Positions 1 through 8,055 of a DNA stretch of 64,000 bases are shown here, one piece after another. The notes beneath the pieces are model-generated. The model had not been told where the DNA came from. It did no database searches and worked only from the letters and a program-made list of their open reading frames with translations. Position 1 is the first letter of the stretch; every line of letters begins with the position of its first letter. The translations under genes and the position numbers were made by a program. Source of the DNA: Acidithiobacillus_B sp049965315 (GTDB lineage Bacteria > Pseudomonadota > Gammaproteobacteria > Acidithiobacillales > Acidithiobacillaceae); NCBI RefSeq assembly GCF_049965315.1, contig NZ_JBMFWL010000004.1:1-64000 (forward strand). The letters run 5' to 3'.

Positions 1-123
1 GAAGCGGCGGCAGCCCTGAGCCAGTTCGTCACGGCATTGTCCAGCCTGATGGAAAGCCGTTATGGGCGACAAATAAGGCACGCCCGGCACTACCCCCCTC
101 AAGCGCAGAAAGAGCCCTTCTGA
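1..123 (+). CDS. C-terminal end of an unidentified protein (partial)
   Basis: The first reading frame is open from the window edge to a TGA at 121-123 and gives 40 residues: an Ala-rich start (EAAAALSQF), a helix-like stretch, then a basic tail ending in KEPF. Codon choice (gcg, gcc, ctg, agc) fits coding sequence of this genome. A 12-bp hairpin begins 13 bases after the stop, as expected at a gene end. The tail is too short to assign a family; the helical Ala/Leu/Ser end could suit many proteins. Most of the gene lies outside the window. Confidence 0.45.
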   Translation, partial: EAAAALSQFVTALSSLMESRYGRQIRHARHYPPQAQKEPF

Positions 124-136
124 GGGTAACCACCCC

Positions 137-164
137 GCGCGGGATGGCTATCGCTATCCCGCGC
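137..164 (+). terminator. 12-bp hairpin after the partial first gene
   Basis: Arms 137-148 and 153-164 pair over 12 bp (one G-T pair) around the loop TATC. It follows the TGA at 121-123 and is followed by TTCTCC, a weak T tract. It is best read as a transcription terminator of the upstream gene, perhaps an imperfect one. The hairpin contains the ATG at 144, which argues against that ATG as a start codon. Confidence 0.5.
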
Positions 165-251
165 TTCTCCGGGTGCGTGTTCTTGCCGAAAGACCGTGGG
201 ACAACCCCTCCGTTTCGACCTCAAACAGCTTGGGATAAGGCACCTAATTTA

Positions 252-698
252 TTGCGGGACGTAACAAACGGTAACGTCCTGGTTTGGGGTTTCCAACCTC
301 ACAATGCGCAGGTGCAGTCGCTGGCCGTGGTCAATCGCCAGGGCGCGGTGCAAGTCCTCGGCATCGTGGACGGGCTTTATCTGTCTCTGCCCTCGGGAAA
401 AACCCGATGGGAGCCCGGAAAAGACGCCCGGATCGCCCTTTTCGTTCGCGATCCGGCCGCCCTGACCCAGAATTTGTCCGCCATCCGCGCCTGGGCGGCG
501 GCCAGCGTCCTGGGCTTCAATCAGGATTGTCCGGGCAAGGACCAGGCCCGCTGCCAGACGGCGCTGAAGCAGCCCCTGCCCATTCAGGCCTATAACCTGA
601 ATTGCAGAACCGCCAACGGAAAAATCATCAACCAGCACTGCGCCGTTCCCTTGCCGCAAGTGCCGGGTAACGTCTCGCCAGGATTATTCTGGCAGTGA
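252..698 (+). CDS. hypothetical protein with four C-terminal cysteines
   Basis: Not recognised. The frame is open from further upstream, but codon use becomes typical of this genome only from about 260, and the ATG at 144 lies inside a terminator-like hairpin. A TTG at 252, about 11 bases after ATAAGG, is therefore taken as the tentative start (148 residues); GTG 177 and ATG 144 are alternatives. The protein looks globular: a beta-rich first half (VVNRQGAVQVLGIVDG), then a helical part. Four Cys in the last third, two as CPGKDQARC and two as NC/HC, suggest disulfides or metal binding. No signal peptide is visible with any start. It ends 16 bases before the next open frame on the same strand. 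Confidence 0.5.
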   Translation: MRDVTNGNVLVWGFQPHNAQVQSLAVVNRQGAVQVLGIVDGLYLSLPSGKTRWEPGKDARIALFVRDPAALTQNLSAIRAWAAASVLGFNQDCPGKDQARCQTALKQPLPIQAYNLNCRTANGKIINQHCAVPLPQVPGNVSPGLFWQ

Positions 699-756
699 GA
701 AGCCGAATCAATCAATGATGCAGGATGTTGTTTCACCTGATAGAAGGAGCGTATCC

Positions 757-1449
757 ATGTCTGTAAACACCTTGTCCCGTTATGGCACCCTGTTGATCCT
801 GTCCGCCGGGCTATGGGCGTCACCTGCCCTGGCGCAGACGGGCCTCCCTGCCGCCCAGTGCGGCCGGGCGGCCACGCCCAGCGAAGGGGCACTTTGCGCC
901 AACCCCCAATTGCGCGCCCTGGACGCGGAACTCGCCGAGGCCTACCACCACGCCCTGGCCGCTACTGCCAAGGGCAGCACCGGGCGCCAGGAACTCATTG
1001 CCGAGCAGCGGCAGTGGCTTGCCATGCGTGATGCCTGTAAGGCGGATGCCGGGTGTTTGGCGGCGGCGTACCGCGAGCGCCTGGCGCAATTGCACCCAGG
1101 GGCCGTGCTGGAGCTGTCTCCGCTCGCGCTTCCCCAGTTCCTGGCGAAGCATCCAGACGCGGTCATTCAACTCACCAGTCAAAGTCCGGGCTGTACATAT
1201 TGTACGGACCAAGATCGCAGGACTTTCGCTGAGGTGGTGGCGCATCTGCCCGCGCATGTGGCTATCGCCAGGATAGAGTGGACACCGTGGTACCTTTTTC
1301 CCAAGGAAACTGCTTCGCTCACCGGATCCATGCCGGGAATTCCAATGATCGCGATATTGCGTGATGGGAAGGTGGTCGATCGCATTTCAGGTGCGCAGAT
1401 AGACCCGGCATCGCTGTCCCAGACCATGGCCTCGGTGTTTCGGGAGTGA
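757..1449 (+). CDS. LprI-like domain fused to a thioredoxin-fold domain, exported
   Basis: ATG 757 follows AAGGAG with good spacing and is preferred to an ATG at 715. The 230-residue product begins with a signal peptide ending near residue 27 (ASPALAQ). Residues about 31-115 match the lysozyme-inhibitor LprI N-terminal (DUF1311) pattern: C35, C47, LRALDAEL, a helix with QRQWL, then RDAC...C and a YRERL repeat end. Residues about 120-230 look thioredoxin-like, with a CTYC motif (C146, C149) and a cis-Pro candidate in MPGIP (P196). Known families suggest a periplasmic location. The domain combination is unusual; whether it is a reductase, an isomerase or a binding protein cannot be told. Confidence 0.75.
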   Translation: MSVNTLSRYGTLLILSAGLWASPALAQTGLPAAQCGRAATPSEGALCANPQLRALDAELAEAYHHALAATAKGSTGRQELIAEQRQWLAMRDACKADAGCLAAAYRERLAQLHPGAVLELSPLALPQFLAKHPDAVIQLTSQSPGCTYCTDQDRRTFAEVVAHLPAHVAIARIEWTPWYLFPKETASLTGSMPGIPMIAILRDGKVVDRISGAQIDPASLSQTMASVFRE

Positions 1450-1511
1450 TCGGGCTTGGGCAAAGACGACCGCCCATCTCCCAAGAGATTGAACGGCCGC
1501 GCCCATGGGGT

Positions 1512-2129
1512 CTAGAAGGGCGTGCCGGCGCGGGAGGCCAGCCACATGCCTCCCTTGATCATCCCGAGGAGGATGGCGGTCAGCACTCCGATGATGGCGA
1601 TCACCGCGGTGTAGGTGCCCGCTTTTTGCGCCGAGCAGCGCATGGTCAGTGGTAAGCCGAGGAAGATCTGATAGATGGCGTACACCCATGCGGCAAGGCT
1701 CGCCAGGGCGCCCAGAAAGGGCACGGGGAGCGCCTGAAAGACCCCTGCAAGCCAGACCGGCGTAAAGGCATAGGCCACGGTCTTGGTGGCCTGGGCAAGA
1801 TCGGGCTGGCCATCAAAGGACTTGGCCAGGGCCATGGTGGCCCAGGCCAGGACCGCCACCAGGACGATTTGAAGAATATAGCCCATGACCAGGTTTTGGA
1901 TGACAAAGGGACCGACGCCTCCCATGCCGAGCATGGTCGCAGGACCCATTATCCGTGACCACATCAACGAAGCCCCTATACTGGAAAATACGGGTGGAAT
2001 GGCCGCCAGCCACAAGATCCAGCCCAGGTAGAGGGTGCGAACGGAAGTCGCCTCGTCGGCAATCTGCGGCCAGATCTCTTTGGGCTTGGTCAGGATGGCC
2101 ATGATGCGCTGCACGGATGGTGTCTGCAT
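1512..2129 (-). CDS. Yip1-family membrane protein
   Basis: The 205-residue product starts at an ATG (2129) preceded by GAGGAGGGAG; the open frame extends upstream but has no such site. It opens with the Yip1-domain signature of bacterial members (an amphipathic helix, then ILTKPKEIWPQIADE), followed by about five hydrophobic segments, the last ending before SRAGTPF. Bacterial Yip1-domain proteins are inner-membrane proteins of unknown role. It is convergent with the LprI-thioredoxin gene, 62 bases apart, with no clear terminator between them. Confidence 0.8.
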   Translation of the reverse strand: MQTPSVQRIMAILTKPKEIWPQIADEATSVRTLYLGWILWLAAIPPVFSSIGASLMWSRIMGPATMLGMGGVGPFVIQNLVMGYILQIVLVAVLAWATMALAKSFDGQPDLAQATKTVAYAFTPVWLAGVFQALPVPFLGALASLAAWVYAIYQIFLGLPLTMRCSAQKAGTYTAVIAIIGVLTAILLGMIKGGMWLASRAGTPF

Positions 2130-2520
2130 AACTGCTCCCTCCTCAGTTGAGATTGTCGTAAAAGTGTGGGTTATGGCCAAGCCGGGAGTCAAGCCGTCCG
2201 CCCCGGTGCCATGCCCATCGGCAAGGGATGGACCATGGGCCGTGATGGCCGGGAAGCGGTGCAATCTTAATCCATGAGTTCAGGCAGGCGTTGCCGGACA
2301 TTTCGGCGACGGAGTTTGCAGCCTTCGCACAAAGGCAATACATTGCCATCGAAGCTGAATCCGTGACCTTGTGGACGGTTGCTGCGGGTTGGGAGGCCAC
2401 GGTTTGCGCATGAGGGGGTGCTTTCGGACGAGGTTTCCGGGAGCAGCCTTCTCTGCCGCACTGGGGGATGGTTCGGCTATAGACCCGCCTGTCCTGACGG
2501 TGGGCGCTTGGAAACAAAAA
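2130..2520. other. 391-base gap between Yip1 gene and molybdoenzyme operon
   Basis: It holds the Yip1 ribosome-binding site and, at 2502-2531, a hairpin (GGGCGCTT with AAGCGCCC, 14-base loop) that overlaps the last codons of the HybE-like gene and may end that operon; there is no T tract after it. A short plus-strand open frame (2246-2413, stop TGA 2411) encodes a peptide containing FAAFAQRQYIAIEAE and LWTVAAGWEA. It has a good amino-acid pattern but no ATG (a TTG lies at 2291), and may be a gene remnant. No other gene is supported. Confidence 0.4.
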
Positions 2521-3105
2521 TCAAAGCGCCCCATCTTTCGGAGTGGGCATGAGACGCCGCAAAAAGGCGCGGCGGTCGCATTGTTGCTGTTTTTCCAGGT
2601 TGGCGCGGGTTTGTTGGCGGAAGCTGAGGACTTGGCCCCAGGCGGCGAAAACGGCGTTGGCATCGGGGTAGCGGCGAAGGCCCTGCACTTCGGGCTGGAG
2701 GAGGAAGTGGCCCAGTTCGGGCAGATGGTGGAGATGGCCCTGGCCGATGAGCCCCGGGACGGGCAGGGGGAGGAGGGGGCCGAGGGCGAGGCAGGGATGG
2801 GCGGCTCGCTCGGCGGCGGTCCAGCCTTCGGGGAGGGGAAGGGCGGGGATGGCAGTGGGTATGCAGATGCGGTAGAGGGCGATAGGGGTGAGCAGGTGGC
2901 CCAGCCACCAGCCGGTGACGGGGCGTAGATCGCGCAGTTCCACGCCCAGATGCGGATGGGCCGCCTGGCTGTCGCGAAAGCAGGCCTCATGCCAGTGGCG
3001 AAAGGCGGCGGTAATCTGGAGAGTGAGGGCTTCCGCCGTTGCGGCGGGCAGAATTTGCCATGTCCCGGTCATCCCGGATTCGTCAACAGTGCTTTTGCGC
3101 GTCAT
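2521..3105 (-). CDS. HybE-like hydrogenase-assembly/Tat chaperone family protein
   Basis: 194 residues, starting at an ATG that shares ATGA with the stop of the TorD-like gene, so it is translationally coupled. The core (residues about 35-80) reads HPHLGVELRDLRP then GWWLGHLLTPIAL, resembling the HybE/HupJ signature in which a Gly-Val-Glu strand precedes W-L-G-x-L-x-T-P-W. A helical C-terminus follows. HybE proteins guide assembly and Tat export of [NiFe]-hydrogenase small subunits. No hydrogenase gene is in the window; this one is the last gene of a molybdoenzyme operon, so here it may serve the FeS or molybdo-subunit. The family call rests on pattern only. Confidence 0.6.
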   Translation of the reverse strand: MTRKSTVDESGMTGTWQILPAATAEALTLQITAAFRHWHEACFRDSQAAHPHLGVELRDLRPVTGWWLGHLLTPIALYRICIPTAIPALPLPEGWTAAERAAHPCLALGPLLPLPVPGLIGQGHLHHLPELGHFLLQPEVQGLRRYPDANAVFAAWGQVLSFRQQTRANLEKQQQCDRRAFLRRLMPTPKDGAL

Positions 3106-3659
3106 GCCTGGAGCTCCGGGGTGAGGCAGGCGTAGACCAGCCCCGCCAGTTCCTGGGCAAGGCCGCGGTAAAAGAGCAGTTCGCTCTGAGCCGTGAGGTC
3201 GCTGAGGAAGCGATCCAGCCAGTCGCCGAGGGTATCCTGGCAAAAGCCCTGCAGGACTTCTGGTTCACCTTGCTCCCGGAGGAAGGCGGCACATTCGCAG
3301 ATGGTGCCCAGATAATCGGCGGGGAGACCGGTGGGCAGCAAGCCCAGTTCGCCATAGAACCTTTCCAGGGCGGCGGCGCGATGGCCGTTCAGGGTGCCCT
3401 CTTCCAGATAGGCCGAGGCAAAGGGCGGACAGAGGGCCGGGAAGGTGAAGAGCCGGGTATGTTCCCCCTGCCAGGCATCCAGGGGGAGGGCGCTCAGTTC
3501 CCGCAGGGCGGCGGCCAGCCAGGGGGGCTGGCAGGGTTGTTCCTGCAAGAGGTCCAGGGACTCGGCATCCGGTTCCGCCAGCGCCATGGCGCAGAAGCGC
3601 CAGGTGGCGATGGTGTCGGGGCGCCTTGCCGAGGCCGCTTCAGTGGCTGGTAAGGACAT
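3102..3659 (-). CDS. TorD/DmsD-family redox enzyme maturation chaperone
   Basis: 185 residues from ATG 3659, which overlaps the end of the NrfD-like gene by 20 bases. The all-helical protein carries the TorD-type signature in the middle: EHTRLFTFPALCPPFASAYLEEG, equivalent to the family E-Y-x-R-L-F ... P-P-Y-E-S pattern. A helix with CECAAFLREQ follows, then a C-terminal helical half. Members bind the Tat signal and apo-form of their molybdoenzyme and help cofactor loading before export. Its place directly after the three structural genes says its client is the 5305-8055 product. It would act in the cytoplasm. Confidence 0.82.
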   Translation of the reverse strand: MSLPATEAASARRPDTIATWRFCAMALAEPDAESLDLLQEQPCQPPWLAAALRELSALPLDAWQGEHTRLFTFPALCPPFASAYLEEGTLNGHRAAALERFYGELGLLPTGLPADYLGTICECAAFLREQGEPEVLQGFCQDTLGDWLDRFLSDLTAQSELLFYRGLAQELAGLVYACLTPELQA

Positions 3660-4674
3660 GATAAATACCCGCGCCGAGGACGCCGTCGTGGCCGGCATTG
3701 CCCCAGGGAAAGACGTAAACCCCGCTGGCCAGGAAGTAATGGCGCAGCAGGAAGCCGCCCAGCAGGACCATGCAGGCCGTGAGAATTACCGGGGCGCTGC
3801 GTTGCCAGCCCATGAAGGTGCCCTTGCTTTCCATGACGAAGGGCAGGATCAAGCCAATGCCGAGGAAGCCGACGATCCAGCCCCAACTGTGCCAGAGGAT
3901 GGATAGGCTGGCCTGGCCGCTGAGACTGCCGGGCAGTACAACAAAAAGAATACTGAAGATGAGCACGATTTCCACGGCGATGAGGATGAGATCCAGGCGC
4001 TCATACCAGCGGGCCATGGTGCCATGCTGGCGCAGCACGGCGTAGAGAACGAGGAGTTGATAGGCCAGTGCCGTGGAAAATGCGGAAACGGTGAACAAGG
4101 GCGGGACCAGGTCATTGGCCCACAGGGCCGCGGCGGGAAAGGAGCGCAACAGCAAACCGGTATAAACCGCCGTGCCTACCCCATTGAGGATGGCGACCCA
4201 AGCGATGGGGGTGCGCAGGCGCGTGGCCCAGTCACCAATGAGACGGATCAGTGGCAGATCGAACCATCTTCCCAACCAGGGGCCGGCCACGGGCAGCTTG
4301 CGCAACCACGGCTCATCCAGCAGCAAGGGCCAGACATAGAGCAAACCGAAGACCATGGCCCAGATGATGAACTGGGTGCCCCAGGCGATCCAGGACCAGG
4401 GCAGGAAGAGCACGTTCCAGGGCAGCAGGATTTCCCAGACCCGGATGGGATGGAGCAGATCCACCAGCAGGAGGGCGGAGCCGAAACCCAGGAAGGCCTC
4501 GCCGGAGAGGGTGCCCCAGAGGGTGATGGCGCGTCCCGCCTGGAAATAGCGGTGGCTGAAGAGACTCAGGGCGATGAGGGCGGCGCCCAGACCGCCCAGG
4601 AAAAGATAGGCGGCGACCAGCACGCCCCAACGGTCCTGGGTGGCGAAGGTGGTGGCGAAATGAACGGCGCTCAT
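3640..4674 (-). CDS. NrfD/PsrC-type quinone-interacting membrane subunit
   Basis: 344 residues with about nine to ten hydrophobic helices and the NrfD/PsrC pattern: an N-terminal YLFLGGLGAALIAL helix, then SALLLVDLLHPIRVWEIL and WNVLFLPWSWIAWGTQ. The ATG shares ATGA with the stop of the FeS gene. In polysulfide, sulfur and tetrathionate reductases this subunit anchors the enzyme to the cytoplasmic membrane and exchanges electrons with the quinone pool. No haem-binding cytochrome b subunit is present, in line with that family. Confidence 0.88.
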   Translation of the reverse strand: MSAVHFATTFATQDRWGVLVAAYLFLGGLGAALIALSLFSHRYFQAGRAITLWGTLSGEAFLGFGSALLLVDLLHPIRVWEILLPWNVLFLPWSWIAWGTQFIIWAMVFGLLYVWPLLLDEPWLRKLPVAGPWLGRWFDLPLIRLIGDWATRLRTPIAWVAILNGVGTAVYTGLLLRSFPAAALWANDLVPPLFTVSAFSTALAYQLLVLYAVLRQHGTMARWYERLDLILIAVEIVLIFSILFVVLPGSLSGQASLSILWHSWGWIVGFLGIGLILPFVMESKGTFMGWQRSAPVILTACMVLLGGFLLRHYFLASGVYVFPWGNAGHDGVLGAGIYHVLTSH

Positions 4675-5294
4675 AGCAGTTCCTCCGGAATCTTGTGGAC
4701 ATAGTAGACGTTGGGGCCGGTGCCCAACTCCGTGAGCAGGCCCTGGGCCTTGCCGGTGGCGACGACCTTGGTGAGGAGATCGTTGGGGTTGTCCAGATCG
4801 CCAAAGATGCGGGAGTGGGCCACGCAGGTCTCCACGCAGGCCGGTTGCAGGCCTTCCTGCAGGCGTTCATAGCAGAAATCGCACTTGTCGATGCTGGGCA
4901 CGGTGCGCTTGAGGAAGTCCTTGCCGTAATAGGCCTCGCCGTGGCTGATATCCTCACGGTCGGCACCATAGCGGGCATCGTAGGGGCAGGCCATGGCGCA
5001 GGCCTGGCAACCCATGCAGATTTCCGGATTGACGCGGACGATGCCGTTGGCCTCCTTCCAGGTGGCGCCGGTGGGACAGACGCTCACGCAGGGCGGGTTG
5101 TCGCAGTGGTTGCAGAGCTTGGGAAAGAACTGGCGCAGGATCTTGTCCCCCACCTCGATCTCCTCGTCATAGACATAGGTGCGGAACTTGTCGGGGTTCC
5201 ACACCGGGGTCTGGTTTTCCATGGCGCAGGCCGCCATACAGGCGTTGCAGCCGACGCAGGTGTCCAGATTGATGAGCATGGCATATTTGGTCAT
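4671..5294 (-). CDS. four-cluster ferredoxin-like electron-transfer subunit (PsrB/TtrB type)
   Basis: 207 residues with the cysteine groups expected for four [4Fe-4S] clusters: CVGCNACMAAC (13-23), CNHCDNPPCVSVCPTG, CMGCQACAMACPYDAR and CDFCYERLQEG...CVETC. This is the electron wire of DMSO-reductase-family enzymes between the catalytic subunit and the membrane anchor. It has no signal peptide of its own, so it probably crosses the membrane with the Tat-tagged catalytic subunit. It begins 10 bases after the catalytic gene and overlaps the NrfD gene by ATGA. Confidence 0.92.
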   Translation of the reverse strand: MTKYAMLINLDTCVGCNACMAACAMENQTPVWNPDKFRTYVYDEEIEVGDKILRQFFPKLCNHCDNPPCVSVCPTGATWKEANGIVRVNPEICMGCQACAMACPYDARYGADREDISHGEAYYGKDFLKRTVPSIDKCDFCYERLQEGLQPACVETCVAHSRIFGDLDNPNDLLTKVVATGKAQGLLTELGTGPNVYYVHKIPEELL

Positions 5295-5304
5295 GGATGA
5301 TTCC

Positions 5305-8055
5305 TCAGGCGCGTTCCAGGCGCACGGTGAATTCCTGGGAGCGGAAACCGCCGCTCACCGGTTCGATGAAGTTGGGAGTGATCTTGTTGAGGGCCGTGCC
5401 CATGCCCACCGCGTGGGTGAGCGCGGGGTTCTGGTCGCCGAAGCCGCTATAGAGAAACACCGTGTCGGCGCGAATGAGGCGGGTGACATGGACGGCGGCA
5501 TCGGCCTTCTGCTGGGTGAGCAGATTGGTGACGCGCACCTGGTCGCCCTCGCGCAGCCCGAGCTTTTCCGCCCGCTGGGCATGGACCCAGAGGCCGGTAT
5601 AGATGTCGCCGCGGAACTTGTTGATGCCCACCAGCGGCTGGAAGTCGTTGTTGGGCGAGCAGTGGGAGACGGTGGGGACCATGCCGAAGGTGAAGTAAAA
5701 TTCGTTGTCTCCCATGGGCGCCTTGGCCTCTGGTCGGCAATCGGCGGGGATATGGGTGGCCAGCACGGAGAAATACGGGTTGTCCCACAAGCCGAATTGA
5801 TCCCGCAATTGACCATACAGGTTGCTGTAGAACTCGGCGCGGCCGCTGGGGGTGGGCAGGGCCATCTTGCGCGGCATGCCGTAGTTGGCGATGAGATCCT
5901 CGGCCTTGGCGACGGGATAGACCCCCTTTTCCCGCAGGACGGCATCCAGCTTTTGCGGCGTGATGCCGAGCCCTTTGGCCTTCATTTCAAAATCCACCTG
6001 GCGGCTGGCCATGTTGAAGGGGTTTTTGATGCCTTTGGCGCGATTTTCGGCAGTCAGGGCCTTGAGGCGGGCGGCGGGCACGCCGGCGAGTTGCTCCAGA
6101 GCCCGATAATAGGGCTCGCTGCTGCCGCTGATGATCTCCGTCAGCTTCAGCAAGGCATCGGGCAGAATGACGTTGTCGTAGAGGGGCGGCACGGCCTGAT
6201 AACGGGTGATGAGCATGTTGTCGGGATTGGTGCCGTTGCCGTAGATGGCCGGCTCATCGCGCTCCAGGTAGGTGAGTTCCGGTAGGACCACGTCGGCATA
6301 GGCCAGGGTATCCGAGGGCATCACGTCCATGACGACGACCAAGTCCATGTTGGGATGGTTCAGGACCTCTTCCCAGAAGCCCTCGGGCGCATCGCGCAGG
6401 GGATTGGTGCCGTTGAAGAGGATGGCTTTGCAGAGATAGGGCGCGCCTTTCCAGGTCAGCTTGCCTTTGACGGCGGAATCCAGGCCGACTTCCGTGGTGA
6501 AGGGAAACGCCGCCCAGTCGGGGGAATCCTTGGGGGTCTGATCGCGGTGCACCGCCGCCCAGGCCGGATAGCCGTGGGGATAGGTGTTGGGATCGGCTGC
6601 CGCCTTGGCGCTCCAGTAAACGAAGGGCATGCCCGCCAAGCTGGCCATGGGCGGCGCCTTGGGGTCATTCTTCACCTCCCACATGTGCCGCACCTGCTCG
6701 CGGTAGTCGCCGCCGAAGATCCAGCCGCCGGGCACGTCGAACCCGCCCTTGAGGCCCTGGATCATGGCCTGGACCCTGCGCAGCATCTGGATGTTGCCAT
6801 AGCGGGCGCCGGACCATCCGGGGATGAGGATGGGCGACTTGGCCTGATGAAAATCGCGAACGATCTTGCGGATGTCGGCGGCGCTGATGCCAGTGTTGGC
6901 GGCGGCCCATTCGGGCGTGTAGGACTGAATCTCCTGATGCTGGGCATCAAAGACCGTCAGCATGGCCTCGCCATTGTGGCTAAAGCCTTGGGGTGCGCGA
7001 AGCAGGGGGGTCACGCTGTTGCCGTTGCTGCCTTGCAGATTGTGGTTGCTGAAGGCGGGGAGAAAGACCACCTGACCGCTCTTGGCGTCGATGACGGCGG
7101 GTTCTTTTTGCGCCGAGAGATAGAGTTCCCAGGCGTTGTGGGCATTTTTGCGCACCAGGAAGGGCATGTTGCTGTGGCTGACGAGAAATTCCTCATCATA
7201 CCAGCCGTTATTCATCATCTCCCGCAGCATGGCGAGGGTGAAATCCAGGTCGGTGCCGGGCTTGATGGCGTACCACTCGTCGGCCTTGGCCGCCGTTTCC
7301 GAGGCGCGCGGGTCGAGGACCACCACCTTGGCCCCTTTCTCTATGCCGGCGGCGAAACGCACGGCACGGCAGGTGGAGACGCCGCCGATGCTGGCGTTGC
7401 CGATGATGGAGAGGATGTAGTCGCTGTTTTCGTAATCCTCAATGTTCTCGCCGTGAACGACATAGTTGCCGGTCATGGAGTTGGTGCCGAAATGGCCGTT
7501 GAAAACGCAGTTTTGGGTGGGCGAGGTGATGAGATTGGGGATCTGATTGGCGGCGGTGAAGCAGAAGGTGTTGGGAATATAGAAGGAACAGGTGCTCCAG
7601 CCGCCATAGATGGTCCATTCCCACGGCTTGATCCCCTTGCTCTTCTGGGCGATGTAATCCCAGGCCTCATCCCAGGTGGCGGCGCGGAATTTCATCTCCC
7701 CGCGCTTGCTGCCGGCCACGCGGATCAGCGGGGTCTTGACGCGGTTGGCGCTGTAGACCTGGCGCAAGCCTGACTGGCCGCGGGCGCAGATCTTGTCGCC
7801 ATTGAGGGTGGAGTTGGGGTTGCCGCCCAGCTTCATGATGCGCTCCCGCCCCTTTTTTTGGGCGACCGTGATGCGCAGGGAACAGAAGGAAGAGCAATAA
7901 TTGCAAATGGAATAGGCGAAATGATCGGCCGGATCGGGCTTGTCGGGGCCGGCGATCCGAATCCAGTTCGGGTGGTAAAGGGTGGCGCCGACCGCCCCCA
8001 GGCTGGTGTTTTTGAGAAAACTGCGGCGGGTCATTTTGGGGAACTGCCAAGCCAT
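5305..8055 (-). CDS. molybdopterin oxidoreductase catalytic subunit, Tat-exported (sulfur/polysulfide reductase-like)
   Basis: 916 residues from ATG 8055, preceded by AGGAGG; the open frame runs further upstream into AT-rich non-coding DNA. The N-terminus has a twin-arginine signal (MTRRSFLKNT, residues 8-17). A [4Fe-4S] motif C51-x2-C54-x3-C58-x31-C90 follows, then the Mo-bis-MGD domains and a C-terminal molydopterin-dinucleotide domain. A Cys in SPTQNCVFNGH could be the Mo ligand, by position only. Psr, Phs, Sre and Ttr-type enzymes share this organisation. Export through Tat argues against the cytoplasmic sulfite dehydrogenase SoeA. Sulfur or polysulfide reduction is favoured, but substrate cannot be read from sequence; tetrathionate, thiosulfate or arsenate reduction remain open. 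Confidence 0.85.
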   Translation of the reverse strand: MAWQFPKMTRRSFLKNTSLGAVGATLYHPNWIRIAGPDKPDPADHFAYSICNYCSSFCSLRITVAQKKGRERIMKLGGNPNSTLNGDKICARGQSGLRQVYSANRVKTPLIRVAGSKRGEMKFRAATWDEAWDYIAQKSKGIKPWEWTIYGGWSTCSFYIPNTFCFTAANQIPNLITSPTQNCVFNGHFGTNSMTGNYVVHGENIEDYENSDYILSIIGNASIGGVSTCRAVRFAAGIEKGAKVVVLDPRASETAAKADEWYAIKPGTDLDFTLAMLREMMNNGWYDEEFLVSHSNMPFLVRKNAHNAWELYLSAQKEPAVIDAKSGQVVFLPAFSNHNLQGSNGNSVTPLLRAPQGFSHNGEAMLTVFDAQHQEIQSYTPEWAAANTGISAADIRKIVRDFHQAKSPILIPGWSGARYGNIQMLRRVQAMIQGLKGGFDVPGGWIFGGDYREQVRHMWEVKNDPKAPPMASLAGMPFVYWSAKAAADPNTYPHGYPAWAAVHRDQTPKDSPDWAAFPFTTEVGLDSAVKGKLTWKGAPYLCKAILFNGTNPLRDAPEGFWEEVLNHPNMDLVVVMDVMPSDTLAYADVVLPELTYLERDEPAIYGNGTNPDNMLITRYQAVPPLYDNVILPDALLKLTEIISGSSEPYYRALEQLAGVPAARLKALTAENRAKGIKNPFNMASRQVDFEMKAKGLGITPQKLDAVLREKGVYPVAKAEDLIANYGMPRKMALPTPSGRAEFYSNLYGQLRDQFGLWDNPYFSVLATHIPADCRPEAKAPMGDNEFYFTFGMVPTVSHCSPNNDFQPLVGINKFRGDIYTGLWVHAQRAEKLGLREGDQVRVTNLLTQQKADAAVHVTRLIRADTVFLYSGFGDQNPALTHAVGMGTALNKITPNFIEPVSGGFRSQEFTVRLERA

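Noticed and set aside
5179..6285. Long plus-strand open frames opposite the molybdoenzyme (also 6355-7773)
   Set aside because: They lie antisense to a gene with clear motifs and give low-complexity Gly/Ala/Val-rich proteins, the usual antisense shadow at high GC.
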